Assembly: GCF_019414865.1 (NCBI RefSeq)
Contig: NZ_DXLG01000023.1
Span: 1-18,725 of the forward strand
Source: Veillonella sp.
GTDB lineage: Bacteria > Bacillota > Negativicutes > Veillonellales > Veillonellaceae
Direction of reading: 5' to 3'
DNA: 18,725 nt
Positions 7,553 through 15,751 of the stretch are shown in pieces; positions within the stretch are counted from its first letter, which is position 1, and each line of letters starts with the position of its first letter. The notes under the pieces are model-generated. The model did not search any database. It was not told the DNA's origin and saw nothing but the letters and a program-made list of their open reading frames with translations. A program made the translations under genes and the position numbers.

Positions 7553-8098
7553 ATGATTGATATTAAACAAATAATTGAAACTAATAAAGAGTATGTGAAA
7601 AACCACCCAGAATTACCAAAAGCAGGATTAACAAGCCATCCTACAAAAAAACTAGGTATTGTCACATGTATGGATACGCGTTTAGTATGCATGCTTGAAG
7701 AGGCATTAGGTTTTAATCGTGGCGAAATTATCGTCATTAAAACAGCTGGTAATAGCGTAACACAACCTATCGATAATATCGTTCAAAGCTTGCTTGTTGC
7801 TACCTATGGTATGGGGATTGAAGATGTATTAGTCATCGGCCATGAAAACTGCGGCATGATTGATTTCTCCGCTACAACATTTATGGAATCCATGAAAGAA
7901 AAAGGTATCAGTGAAGATGCAATCCGCATGATCGAACCAGGCCTTATTGACTGGATGGATCGTTTCCATATCTCCGAAGACAATGTAATCTATACAGTTA
8001 ATTTCTTGCGTAACCACCCACTATTCCCAAAAGGAATGGGATTCTATGGTGGCATGATGGACCCTGATACAGGCGAATTCCGCTACCTTGAAATATAA
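7553..8098 (+). CDS. Beta-class carbonic anhydrase
   Basis: Cytoplasmic zinc enzyme of 181 residues that interconverts CO2 and bicarbonate. The expected active-site residues are visible: C39-M-D41-T-R43 (zinc cysteine plus the Asp/Arg dyad) and H97-E-N-C100 (zinc histidine and second cysteine). The compact length and the sequence between the two motifs resemble the short mycobacterial Rv1284-like branch of beta carbonic anhydrases. Bicarbonate supply would serve carboxylating and transcarboxylating steps in an anaerobe that makes propionate; this link is inference. An ATG at 7541 in frame is part of the ribosome binding site (ATGAGGT), so ATG 7553 is taken. A strong terminator follows at 8142-8176, making it monocistronic. 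Confidence 0.88.
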   Translation: MIDIKQIIETNKEYVKNHPELPKAGLTSHPTKKLGIVTCMDTRLVCMLEEALGFNRGEIIVIKTAGNSVTQPIDNIVQSLLVATYGMGIEDVLVIGHENCGMIDFSATTFMESMKEKGISEDAIRMIEPGLIDWMDRFHISEDNVIYTVNFLRNHPLFPKGMGFYGGMMDPDTGEFRYLEI

Positions 8099-8141
8099 TC
8101 TGAGATTTGATGGGGCCCAAGTTGATTTGTACATTTAAGTG

Positions 8142-8176
8142 AAAAAGAGTGATGACTAAAGTCATCACTCTTTTTT
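8142..8176 (+). terminator. Strong intrinsic terminator after carbonic anhydrase
   Basis: A 15-bp perfect stem, 8142-8156 with 8161-8175 (AAAAAGAGTGATGAC and its complement), has loop TAAA and ends in a run of six T. It may work in both directions because of the A-run on its left arm. Confidence 0.92.
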
Positions 8177-8185
8177 CTTTCCCCT

Positions 8186-8413
8186 TATATAGCTAACCTA
8201 TTATTCTCGCATTTAAGGTTGCGGTTAGGACTATATGGGACTATTACATAAGTACAGCCATAAAAATCACAGAACCTAGTAAAGAGCGACTTAGTTTACT
8301 ATGGAGCGATGAGCTAGGTTCTGTGATTTTTAATTTAGCTCCCACTGATGTATTGGGGCCCCATATAGTCCTATCATGGTTAACCTTAAGCGTAATAATA
8401 GGTTGACTATATA
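8186..8413. repeat. Nested inverted-repeat element (MITE-like)
   Basis: A 228-bp non-coding block built as a palindrome within a palindrome. The ends are TATATAGCTAACCTATTATT (8186-8205) and, read on the other strand, TATATAGTCAACCTATTATT (8394-8413), 18 of 20 identical. Further in, TTAAGGTT pairs 8213-8220 with 8382-8389, and a 14-bp perfect arm pairs 8226-8239 with 8360-8373. At the core a perfect 19-bp stem pairs 8261-8279 with 8314-8332 around a 34-nt loop. The ends are TA-rich, compatible with insertion at TA. No open frame of note is inside. This architecture suits a miniature inverted-repeat transposable element or a structured intergenic repeat. Without other copies in the window the mobile nature is inference. 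Confidence 0.65.
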
Positions 8414-8432
8414 TTCCGTTTGGCTGTATATT
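8403..8432 (+). promoter_or_regulatory. Candidate promoter of bioD
   Basis: TTGACT (8403-8408) and TATATT (8427-8432) are spaced by 18 nt. The -35 box lies inside the right end of the inverted-repeat element. A weaker alternative, TTGTAA (8431-8436) with CACATA (8455-8460), would place the promoter inside the BirA-like operator. Confidence 0.45.
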
Positions 8433-8441
8433 GTAATTAGA

Positions 8442-8473
8442 TTGTAAACTTACTCACATAAATTAGTTAACCT
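8442..8473. promoter_or_regulatory. Candidate BirA operator upstream of bioD
   Basis: TTGTAAAC (8442-8449) and GTTAACCT (8466-8473) form dyad half-sites separated by 16 nt. The BirA consensus is TTGTAAAC-N16/17-GTTTACAA. The left half is perfect; the right half differs at three of eight bases. Position just upstream of a biotin gene and right after a promoter-like pair supports repression by biotinyl-AMP-bound BirA. No birA gene is in the window. Confidence 0.6.
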
Positions 8474-8507
8474 ATGCGGCGTTAAGTATCGCTGAGAGGA
8501 GACATGT

Positions 8508-9260
8508 ATGAAGCAGTTAGGTATTTCTATAATTGGTACAGATACAGATGTAGGCAAGACGTTTGTGACAGGGCTGTTAGGGGCCATGGCTGTAGATGAT
8601 GGTTTTGCGGTTGGTATGGTTAAACCAGTGTCCTCTAGTGCGGTACCTTTTCCTGAATGTGTAACGATGGATGAGGATAATTATAATGTTGGCCTTGAAA
8701 GCAAGGATGCTACGCATTTAATGCGTTGCGCAGGTATTCCTGAATCTCGTCGTCATGAGGTTAACCCATATGCTATCGCTGGTGATTTTTCTCCCCGTCT
8801 TGCAGCAGAGTTATCTGGTATAGAAATCGATTATGATGTTGTAGTAGCTCATACATTAGATGTTGTTAATCGCTATGATCTAACCTTTGTAGAAGGTGCT
8901 GGTGGTATTACAACACCTCTTTACGGCGATAAAACATTCACGGATTTAATGAAAGATATTAAATTACCAGCCATCGTTGTAGCTGATGGACGATTGGGCT
9001 CCATTAACCGCGCGATTTTGACTTGTGAATACGCGAAGATGCATGGTATTGAGGTGAAAGCTATCATCGTAAATGATACAACGGCAGTAGATCCATTCTT
9101 ATTGAAAACAAATGTAGAGGATATGGAACGATATACAGGTATTCCTGTAGTAGCTGTTGTACCGCCATACCAAGGGCCAGATATTCAAAAGGTTCAGCTT
9201 GGTTGGGCTCGATCCTTTGTGGATTCTAAGAAGGTATGGAATACAGTATTAGGTATATAG
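8508..9260 (+). CDS. bioD: Dethiobiotin synthetase BioD
   Basis: ATP-dependent enzyme of 250 residues that closes the ureido ring of 7,8-diaminopelargonate with CO2 to give dethiobiotin, the penultimate step of biotin synthesis, in the cytoplasm. The P-loop GTDTDVGKT lies at residues 10-18 (Lys17). The family stretch VKPVSS follows at about 39-44, and the VEGAGG motif at 128-133 helps bind magnesium and phosphate. Length is slightly above the usual 220-240. The start ATG 8508 has GAGAGGA at 8494-8500. bioA follows 120 nt downstream on the same strand, so its product feeds this enzyme directly. A BirA-like operator upstream suggests repression when biotin is plentiful. Confidence 0.95.
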   Translation: MKQLGISIIGTDTDVGKTFVTGLLGAMAVDDGFAVGMVKPVSSSAVPFPECVTMDEDNYNVGLESKDATHLMRCAGIPESRRHEVNPYAIAGDFSPRLAAELSGIEIDYDVVVAHTLDVVNRYDLTFVEGAGGITTPLYGDKTFTDLMKDIKLPAIVVADGRLGSINRAILTCEYAKMHGIEVKAIIVNDTTAVDPFLLKTNVEDMERYTGIPVVAVVPPYQGPDIQKVQLGWARSFVDSKKVWNTVLGI

Positions 9261-9380
9261 TAGTTAGATATTGTAATTTAATTTAGACTAATTATTTATG
9301 GTAATAGACTGTTATAGTAATTGAGTATTATAGGTATTGAGAGTTATAGTTTGTAGAATTTGTACGTATGAGGTGACGAA

Positions 9381-10769
9381 ATGGCAGAGAAACAGCTTTC
9401 ACAAGCAGCACAGTGGGACCATGAGTTTGTATGGCATCCATTTACACAAATGCAAGATTGGTTAGCACAAGAACCAGTAGTAATCGAACGTGGTGAGGGG
9501 GTATACCTCATCGATGAGAACGGTAAAAAGTATTATGACGGCGTGTCCTCCTTATGGGTTAATATTCATGGACACAATCATCCTGTATTAAACCAAGCCT
9601 TGAAGGAACAAGTGGATAAGATTGCTCATAGCACATTGCTCGGTCTTGTAAGCCCGCCATCTGCACAGTTGTGTAAAGAATTGGTAGAGCTCGCGCCAGA
9701 AGGCTTAAATAAAGTATTCTTATCCGATGATGGCAGTACGGCTATTGAAGTTGCTATCAAGATGGCCTACCAATATCGCCAACTTGTAGGACAAACAAAG
9801 AAAACTAAGTTCATTGCCCTTAATGCAGGCTATCACGGGGATACATTAGGCACCGTATCTGTAGGTGGTATTCAATTATTCCACCAAGTATTCCATAATT
9901 TATTATTCAAACCTTTGACATTGCCAAGCCCTGGTGTATATCGCGATGTAGCTGATCGAGAAAAAGCCTTTGAAGAGTCTTTGGCCGAATTAGAACGCAT
10001 CCTCAACGAAGAGGGCGATGAAATCACAGCTCTCGTTATGGAACCATTAGTACAAGCTGCAGCAGGCATGCTTGTTATGCCTCATGGCTATTTGAAACGG
10101 GTTCGTGAATTAACGGCGAAACATGACGTATTCCTCATTGTCGATGAAGTAGCCACAGGCTTTGGTCGTACAGGTAAATTCTTTGCCTGTGAACACGAAG
10201 GGGTAGCGCCAGACTTCATGACCTTGTCCAAAGGTATTACTGGCGGTTATATGCCGCTCGCTGCTACATTGACGACACAACGTGTATTCGATGCCTTCCT
10301 CGGTACATTTGAAGAAAAGAAAACCTTCTACCATGGCCACTCCTATACAGGGAATGCCTTGGCTTGTGCCGTCGCACTAGCTTCTTTACAAGTATTCCGC
10401 GATGAAAAGGTTATCGAAGGATTACCTAAGAAAATCGAGGCTTTCACCAATGCATTGAAGCCAATTGAAAACTTGAAACATGTTAAAGAGGTTCGTCAAC
10501 GAGGCCTCATCGTAGGGATTGAACTTGAAAAAGATGTGGCTACTCATGAGGCGTATCGTCCAAATGATGCGGTAGGGGCTAAAGTGGCCATCCTTGCTCG
10601 TGAACAAGGCCTCATCTGCCGTCCAATCGGTGATGTGGTAATCCTCATGCCGCCATTGGCGTCCACTGTGGAACAATTAGAGGATATGGTTCGCATTGTT
10701 GGTGAAAGTATCCAACGAGCTACCGAAGAAGAGGGGATTCTCGAAGATTTACGGCCAATTATTTTGTAA
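9381..10769 (+). CDS. bioA: Adenosylmethionine-8-amino-7-oxononanoate aminotransferase BioA
   Basis: PLP enzyme of 462 residues that transfers the amino group of S-adenosylmethionine to 8-amino-7-oxononanoate (KAPA), giving the diaminopelargonate used by BioD. Class III aminotransferase features are visible: WHPFTQM near the N-terminus (18-24, typical of BioA), GSTA at 118-121, the PLP-binding aspartate in VDEVATGFGR (D255), and the Schiff-base lysine in TLSKGITGG (K284). Length is in the upper range of the family. The start ATG 9381 follows GAGGTGA. It is probably co-transcribed with bioD; the 120-nt AT-rich gap shows no terminator. The rest of the pathway (bioF, bioB, pimeloyl genes) is not in the window. 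Confidence 0.95.
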   Translation: MAEKQLSQAAQWDHEFVWHPFTQMQDWLAQEPVVIERGEGVYLIDENGKKYYDGVSSLWVNIHGHNHPVLNQALKEQVDKIAHSTLLGLVSPPSAQLCKELVELAPEGLNKVFLSDDGSTAIEVAIKMAYQYRQLVGQTKKTKFIALNAGYHGDTLGTVSVGGIQLFHQVFHNLLFKPLTLPSPGVYRDVADREKAFEESLAELERILNEEGDEITALVMEPLVQAAAGMLVMPHGYLKRVRELTAKHDVFLIVDEVATGFGRTGKFFACEHEGVAPDFMTLSKGITGGYMPLAATLTTQRVFDAFLGTFEEKKTFYHGHSYTGNALACAVALASLQVFRDEKVIEGLPKKIEAFTNALKPIENLKHVKEVRQRGLIVGIELEKDVATHEAYRPNDAVGAKVAILAREQGLICRPIGDVVILMPPLASTVEQLEDMVRIVGESIQRATEEEGILEDLRPIIL

Positions 10770-10811
10770 AAATATAGGATCAAGCATTTTATAAAGGTTT
10801 GGTGTAATAAT

Positions 10812-10870
10812 AAAAGCTATATATGTCACGATTCTACAGACGATGTAGGCTGTCGACATATATAGCTTTT
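10812..10870 (+). terminator. Long hairpin terminator after bioA
   Basis: A perfect 16-bp stem (10812-10827 AAAAGCTATATATGTC with 10855-10870) is followed by a T-rich stretch. Its 27-nt loop contains a second small hairpin (CTACA/TGTAG). It should end bioDA transcription and insulate the downstream transporter. Confidence 0.8.
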
Positions 10871-10988
10871 TATATTTATTTATTATGATGTTTTAGTTAT
10901 GTCTTTAAACTATAGACTATACATTGTGAAAATTCGATGATATTTCTGCATATCTATGATACTATATATGTATAAAGGAGGTCATCGT

Positions 10989-12329
10989 ATGGACATTTAT
11001 GTAATTATGCAAGTTATTATTTTATTTGGTGCCATCTTCCTCGGCGTTCGTCTAGGTGGTATGGGCATCGGTTACGCTGGCGGCCTTGGTGTAGTGTTGT
11101 TAAGCCTCGGCATGGGGATGTTCCCAGGGCAGATCCCTTGGGATGTAATCCTCATCATCATGTCTGCTATCGCTGCTATTTGTGCTTTACAACTCGCTGG
11201 CGGTCTCGATTATTTGGTGCGTATTGCAGAAGGTATTTTGCGTAAAAATCCTAAGCATATCAACTACTTAGCACCAACAGTTACGTATTTCTTAACGCTA
11301 TTGGCTGGTACAGGTCATACAGCATTTTCTATGATTCCTGTAATTGTAGAGGTGGCAAAAAGTGAAAATATTAAGCCATCTGTACCATTATCCATTGCCG
11401 TTGTAGCAAGCCAAATTGGTATTACAGCGAGCCCAGTATCCGCAGCAGTTGTTGCTATGAGTGGTTTCCTTGAACCATATGGGGTTAACTATCCAACATT
11501 GCTTGCCATCTGCATTTCTACAACATTCGTAGCGGTTATGATTACGGCATTTATCATGTCTACCTTCGCGAATAATGATTTGTCTTCCGATCCAGTTTAC
11601 CAAGAACGTCTGGCAGCAGGTCATGTGGCTCCACCTCGTGAAAAGAGTGCTGATTTCCACTTGAAACCAGGTGCGAAAACTTCTGTATTGATTTTCTTGA
11701 TTGGTATTATTTGTATCGTATTCTATGCAACTGCCATCTCCAAGAACATTGGTCTTATTAAACCTGTTATTTTTGGTCGAAATGATGCCATCGTTGGTTT
11801 CATGATGGTAATTGCAGCGGCTATTACATTCTTCTGTAAAATTGATACAGCACAACTTGTTAATACAAGCACATTTAAATCCGGTTTATCCGCATGTGTC
11901 TGCGTACTAGGCGTAGCATGGTTGGGCGATACTTTTGTAAAAGGTCATATTCCTGAAATTAAAGCTCTTGCATCTAGCTTGGTAACAGCATATCCATTCC
12001 TATTAGCTGTAGCATTCTTCTTTGCTAGTACATTGTTGTATAGCCAAGCGGCGACTACACAAGCATTGGTACCAGCTGTAATTCTAGCTCTCGGTATTAC
12101 TCCAGAAAACCCAGGATCCGTATACATTATTATCGCATCCTTCGCAGCCGTATCTGCACTTTTTGTATTGCCTACATACCCAACACTCTTGGGGGCTGTA
12201 CAAATGGACGATACCGGCTCAACACGAATCGGTAAGCTTGTATTTAACCATCCGTTCTTTATCCCTGGCGTACTTGCCATCGCTATTTCAGTAGCACTTG
12301 GCTTTGTAGTAGCTCCATTGATGTTGTAA
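10989..12329 (+). CDS. Anaerobic C4-dicarboxylate transporter, Dcu (DcuA/DcuB) family
   Basis: Inner-membrane carrier of 446 residues with 10-12 hydrophobic helices, the same length class as DcuA/DcuB. Typical Dcu stretches are present: GVRLGGMGIGYAGGLGV near the N-terminus, TYFLTLLAGTGHTAFSMIPV, and VASQIGITASPVSAAV. Such carriers exchange fumarate, malate or aspartate for succinate during anaerobic growth. In a lactate/malate-fermenting Negativicute this would serve dicarboxylate uptake or succinate efflux. An upstream in-frame ATG exists at 10956, but AAAGGAGG at 10975-10982 sits 6 nt before ATG 10989, which is therefore the start. It is monocistronic between two terminators. DcuA and DcuB cannot be told apart here. 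Confidence 0.9.
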   Translation: MDIYVIMQVIILFGAIFLGVRLGGMGIGYAGGLGVVLLSLGMGMFPGQIPWDVILIIMSAIAAICALQLAGGLDYLVRIAEGILRKNPKHINYLAPTVTYFLTLLAGTGHTAFSMIPVIVEVAKSENIKPSVPLSIAVVASQIGITASPVSAAVVAMSGFLEPYGVNYPTLLAICISTTFVAVMITAFIMSTFANNDLSSDPVYQERLAAGHVAPPREKSADFHLKPGAKTSVLIFLIGIICIVFYATAISKNIGLIKPVIFGRNDAIVGFMMVIAAAITFFCKIDTAQLVNTSTFKSGLSACVCVLGVAWLGDTFVKGHIPEIKALASSLVTAYPFLLAVAFFFASTLLYSQAATTQALVPAVILALGITPENPGSVYIIIASFAAVSALFVLPTYPTLLGAVQMDDTGSTRIGKLVFNHPFFIPGVLAIAISVALGFVVAPLML

Positions 12330-12373
12330 TGGTGAAAGCTAATTAAGGCTAATACAAAAGATAATAAAATTAC

Positions 12374-12410
12374 AAAAGGACGTAACTCTTAAAGTTACGT
12401 CCTTTTTCTT
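12374..12410. terminator. Bidirectional terminator between dcu and the zur-like gene
   Basis: A perfect 14-bp stem, AAAAGGACGTAACT (12374-12387) with 12393-12406, has a 5-nt loop, a T-run on the right and an A-run on the left. It separates two convergent genes. Confidence 0.9.
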
Positions 12411-12431
12411 GCATTTACTTATAGATTTTTA

Positions 12432-12839
12432 CTAGCCTTTATTCTTGCAGTTTTTACAGAGCCCCGCAATTTCTAGATGATGTTCTGTCACCGTAAAGCC
12501 TGCATCTGTTAGTTCCTGTGGCATTTCTACGACAGGACAGGTGTGAAGAGGAATCATGGCCCCACATTTAGTACATACTGCATAGTGACGATGCGTATGA
12601 GGAGTTATCTCATAATATGCCATATCGCTGCCCATGAGTGTTGTACGGGTAACAATATCTTTTGTTTCTAATAATTCAAGCGTACGGTAGATGGTAGACA
12701 TCCATGTGGTGCTACCATCGCCTAATCGCTCTGCGATTTCCATAGCAGTAATCGGTTTATCTGTAGTTGTTAATACTGACCAAATGGCTTCGCGCTGTTT
12801 GGTCTTTTTTATGCCTTCAGGCCAATTTGTTGTATTCAT
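12432..12839 (-). CDS. zur: Fur-family metalloregulator, probably the zinc regulator Zur
   Basis: DNA-binding repressor of 135 residues, the usual Fur-family length. The winged-helix domain comes first (about 10-80), with the recognition-helix pattern STIYRTLELLETKDIV (48-63). A dimerisation and metal domain follows, with histidines H81/H83/H85 and H120/H121, and two CxxC pairs (C89/C92 and C128/C131) that form the structural zinc site. The assignment as Zur rather than Fur or PerR rests on position: it is the third gene downstream of znuC and znuB. The frame is open to a GTG at 12908, but no ribosome binding site precedes it. ATG 12839 gives a normal N-terminus with AAGAG upstream. The likely operator lies in the znuA/znuC spacer. 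Confidence 0.78.
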   Translation of the reverse strand: MNTTNWPEGIKKTKQREAIWSVLTTTDKPITAMEIAERLGDGSTTWMSTIYRTLELLETKDIVTRTTLMGSDMAYYEITPHTHRHYAVCTKCGAMIPLHTCPVVEMPQELTDAGFTVTEHHLEIAGLCKNCKNKG

Positions 12840-12910
12840 AACGCTCTTTTGATTCTGTTTTAATACTAAATATGCTACACAAGTATAAGTAGATAATTTA
12901 TTTTGCACAG

Positions 12911-12945
12911 GATAGCTGTCTTATTTTGCTAATAGAATAGCTATC
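12911..12945. repeat. Inverted repeat between znuB and the zur-like gene
   Basis: GATAGCT (12911-12917) and AGCTATC (12939-12945) are perfect arms around 21 nt in the 129-nt gap between the two genes. It may be an mRNA hairpin that lowers expression of the regulator relative to the transporter. The evidence is structural only. Confidence 0.35.
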
Positions 12946-12968
12946 TATATATTGATGATTATCTTTGT

Positions 12969-13779
12969 TTACTTGCTAAATTGCATACGGCGTAGGATGG
13001 TTCTGATGTTTTTGATAACTAATACTACGAGTAGTATTGCAACCGATGTAAGAGATACAAAACCACCTGGAGCTACGTTGAGATAATAGGATCCGAATAG
13101 GCCGATGACCATGGCTAGCAAACTAAATCCAATAGAACAGAGTAATGTGGTCCTAAATCCTTTTTCTAATTGTAATGCCGATGCTACAGGTAAGGCAATC
13201 ATAGCACTTAATACGAGAACGCCGACGATTTTAATAGAAATGGATACGGCTGCAGCCATTAAGATAGCAAAGATATAATTGATAAAATCAACCTTAACAC
13301 CTGCTACGCGCGCGGCCTCTTCATCATAGGCGATGTAGAGGAGTGAGTTATATAAGAAATATAAGGTTAAAACAGATAGAATAGTTAGGGCTGCAATGCT
13401 AATCATATCTGTAGTGTTTACGGTTAAGATGCTACCGAAGAAGAACACATTAGCATTAGCTTTCAACTTGCCTGAACTAATTAGCGTAATAGCGGTACCA
13501 ATACTAAGTGACAAGATGATGGTTAGGATCAAATCGAGATGGTGGGAGAAGTATTTTCGCAAGAACTCGATGAGGGCACCGCAGATAGCGGTAAAGATGA
13601 ATGCTCCTAAGATAGGATTGGTATTTGTTAATAAGCCTAATGTAATACCTGCTAGCGATGCATGGCTCATGGTATCGCCAATCATACTAGAACGGCGTAG
13701 AACCATGAAAATACCGATGCATGGACAGAGTAGAGAAATGCAGATGGCTACGAAGAAGGCATTTTGCATGAAATCATAA

Positions 13780-13787
<8 letters not shown>
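12969..13787 (-). CDS. znuB: Zinc ABC transporter permease ZnuB
   Basis: Membrane subunit of a cluster 9 (metal) ABC importer, 272 residues with seven to nine hydrophobic helices, the normal ABC-3 family size. Recognisable stretches are LVLRRSSMIGDTMSHASLAG near the N-terminus (the conserved GDxxSHxxL motif of the family) and VGVLVLSAMIALPVASALQL in the C-terminal half. It forms the channel through which metal from ZnuA crosses the inner membrane. The start at 13787 is fixed by a near-perfect AAGGAGGTG just upstream. Its first codons overlap the last 8 bp of znuC, so translation is coupled. Zinc rather than manganese is inferred from the partner protein. Confidence 0.88.
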
Positions 13788-14559
<772 letters not shown>

Positions 14560-14578
14560 ATAAAAACCACTTTTCTAA

Positions 14579-14606
14579 TTGACAAAATCTTGAGTAAGTT
14601 TATACT
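14579..14606 (+). promoter_or_regulatory. Strong promoter of znuA
   Basis: TTGACA (14579-14584, perfect -35) and TATACT (14601-14606) are separated by 16 nt. Transcription would begin near 14613, about 95 nt before the znuA start, just ahead of the GCAACT repeats. Confidence 0.65.
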
Positions 14607-14627
14607 ATAACTATATTACAAATGCAA
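14599..14627 (-). promoter_or_regulatory. Candidate promoter of znuC-znuB-zur
   Basis: On the minus strand TTGCAT (14627-14622) and TATAAA (14604-14599) are spaced by exactly 17 nt. The -35 box overlaps the first GCAACT repeat, and the -10 overlaps that of the divergent znuA promoter. Confidence 0.5.
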
Positions 14628-14646
14628 CTGAGTCGCAACTGCAACT
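14624..14646. promoter_or_regulatory. GCAACT triple repeat, candidate Zur operator
   Basis: GCAACT occurs at 14624, 14635 and 14641, giving spacings of 11 and 6 bp. The cluster overlaps the -35 box of the znuC promoter and lies just downstream of the expected znuA start point, so one bound repressor could shut both. It does not match the Zur palindromes known from Bacillus or Escherichia. Confidence 0.45.
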
Positions 14647-14706
14647 AAAGAATGGTTACTATTCGATGAAAGCATAGCGATCAGGATTTCACAAAGGAGG
14701 ACTACG

Positions 14707-15612
14707 ATGGTCAAGAAGCTGGTTTTGTTAATGATAGGGATCATGATGGCTGCCTTATTTGCAGGCTGTGGCAATGATGCACCAAAGGAACAAGCAGGTA
14801 AGAAGATCCAAGTGGTAACAAGTTTTAATGCCATGGCTGAATTCGCAAAAGCTATTGGTGGTGACAAGGTAGAGGTATCTACCATTATTCCAGATGGCGT
14901 AGAGCCACATGATTTCGAGTTGAAACCTGAAAATATGAAACAATTGGCAACAGCTCAAGTATTCGTGTACAACGGTTTTGGTATGGAACCTTGGGCACAA
15001 CAAGCGATTGATGCGGCTAAAAATAGCAAACTCATCACTGTTGTTGCTACAGATGGCGTAGAAGCTATCAAAAATACTGATCCTGAAGAAATTAAAGAAC
15101 ATGGTGCAGAAGATCCTCACGCATGGTTATCTTTGAAAAATGCAAAAATCGAAGTAAAAAATATTAAAGACGCTTTCGTAAAAGCTGACCCAGCAAACAA
15201 AGATTACTATGAAAAGAATTATAATGAATATGTTGCTAAATTAGATGCAATGATCAAAAAATATGAAGATCAATTCGCTAAAGCTCCTCATAAAAACTTC
15301 GTTACTGGTCATGCAGCATTTGCGTACTTATGCCGTGACTTTGGGTTAGAACAAAATAGTGTAGAAGATGTATTTGCCGAAGGCGAACCAAACGCAGCTC
15401 AATTGGCTGAACTCATCAAATACTGTAAAGAAAACAATATTACTACTATCTTTGCAGAAGAAATGGCTAGTCCAGAAGTATCTAAAACTTTGGCAAGCGA
15501 AGTTGGTGCTAAGGTAGAAACTATTTACACAATCGAAAGCAACGAAGATAATAAAACATACTTAGAACGTATGGATGAAAACCTTACAAAAATTGCAGCA
15601 TCTTTACAATAA
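14707..15612 (+). CDS. znuA: Zinc-binding lipoprotein of the ABC importer, ZnuA type
   Basis: Substrate-binding protein of 301 residues. A lipoprotein signal ends in LFAGC, so the mature protein begins at lipid-modified C21. Metal ligands of the cluster A-I fold are visible at H68 (EPHDFEL), H138 (DPHAWL) and H202 (TGHAAFAYL), with an acidic residue near 277-280. Histidine at the third position is typical of zinc proteins, while manganese proteins usually have glutamate, so zinc is favoured. The His-rich loop of many ZnuA proteins is absent. The start ATG 14707 follows AAAGGAGG. It is divergent from znuC with a shared regulatory region and ends at a strong terminator. A manganese or iron role is less likely but possible. 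Confidence 0.88.
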   Translation: MVKKLVLLMIGIMMAALFAGCGNDAPKEQAGKKIQVVTSFNAMAEFAKAIGGDKVEVSTIIPDGVEPHDFELKPENMKQLATAQVFVYNGFGMEPWAQQAIDAAKNSKLITVVATDGVEAIKNTDPEEIKEHGAEDPHAWLSLKNAKIEVKNIKDAFVKADPANKDYYEKNYNEYVAKLDAMIKKYEDQFAKAPHKNFVTGHAAFAYLCRDFGLEQNSVEDVFAEGEPNAAQLAELIKYCKENNITTIFAEEMASPEVSKTLASEVGAKVETIYTIESNEDNKTYLERMDENLTKIAASLQ

Positions 15613-15616
15613 GATG

Positions 15617-15654
15617 AACAAAAAAGCAGCCCTTATAAGGCTGCTTTTTTTGTT
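15617..15654 (+). terminator. Intrinsic terminator after znuA
   Basis: GCAGCC (15626-15631) and GGCTGC (15639-15644), flanked by A-run and T-run that lengthen the stem, end in seven T. It starts within a few nt of the znuA stop codon. Confidence 0.9.
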
Positions 15655-15710
15655 CTACTTATCGTTCGCAAGATTTAAAGTTATAATATCTTTAATTTTT
15701 ATGTCTATAG

Positions 15711-15716
15711 TATAAT
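15711..15716 (+). promoter_or_regulatory. Candidate -10 box of the fic gene
   Basis: A perfect TATAAT lies 36 nt before the fic start. No good -35 hexamer is found at 16-18 nt upstream, so the promoter may be weak or activator-dependent. Confidence 0.4.
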
Positions 15717-15751
15717 ATATATAATGAAAATAAATAAAAAGGAGGTCCAAC

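Noticed and set aside
8261..8332. Core 19-bp hairpin as a simple terminator for carbonic anhydrase
   Set aside because: A much better terminator already lies at 8142-8176, and this hairpin is part of a larger symmetrical block with matched outer arms.
11388..11855. 155-codon minus-strand open frame inside the Dcu gene
   Set aside because: It has cysteine- and asparagine-rich composition typical of an antisense frame and no domain. The Dcu reading on the plus strand is convincing.
12840..12908. N-terminal extension of the Zur-like protein from a GTG at 12908
   Set aside because: No ribosome binding site precedes the GTG, the extension adds 23 residues not typical of Fur proteins, and ATG 12839 gives the normal length.
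14624..14646. Short tandem repeats as a CRISPR remnant
   Set aside because: Units are 6 bp with uneven 5- and 0-bp gaps, far below CRISPR repeat size, and no cas gene is near.
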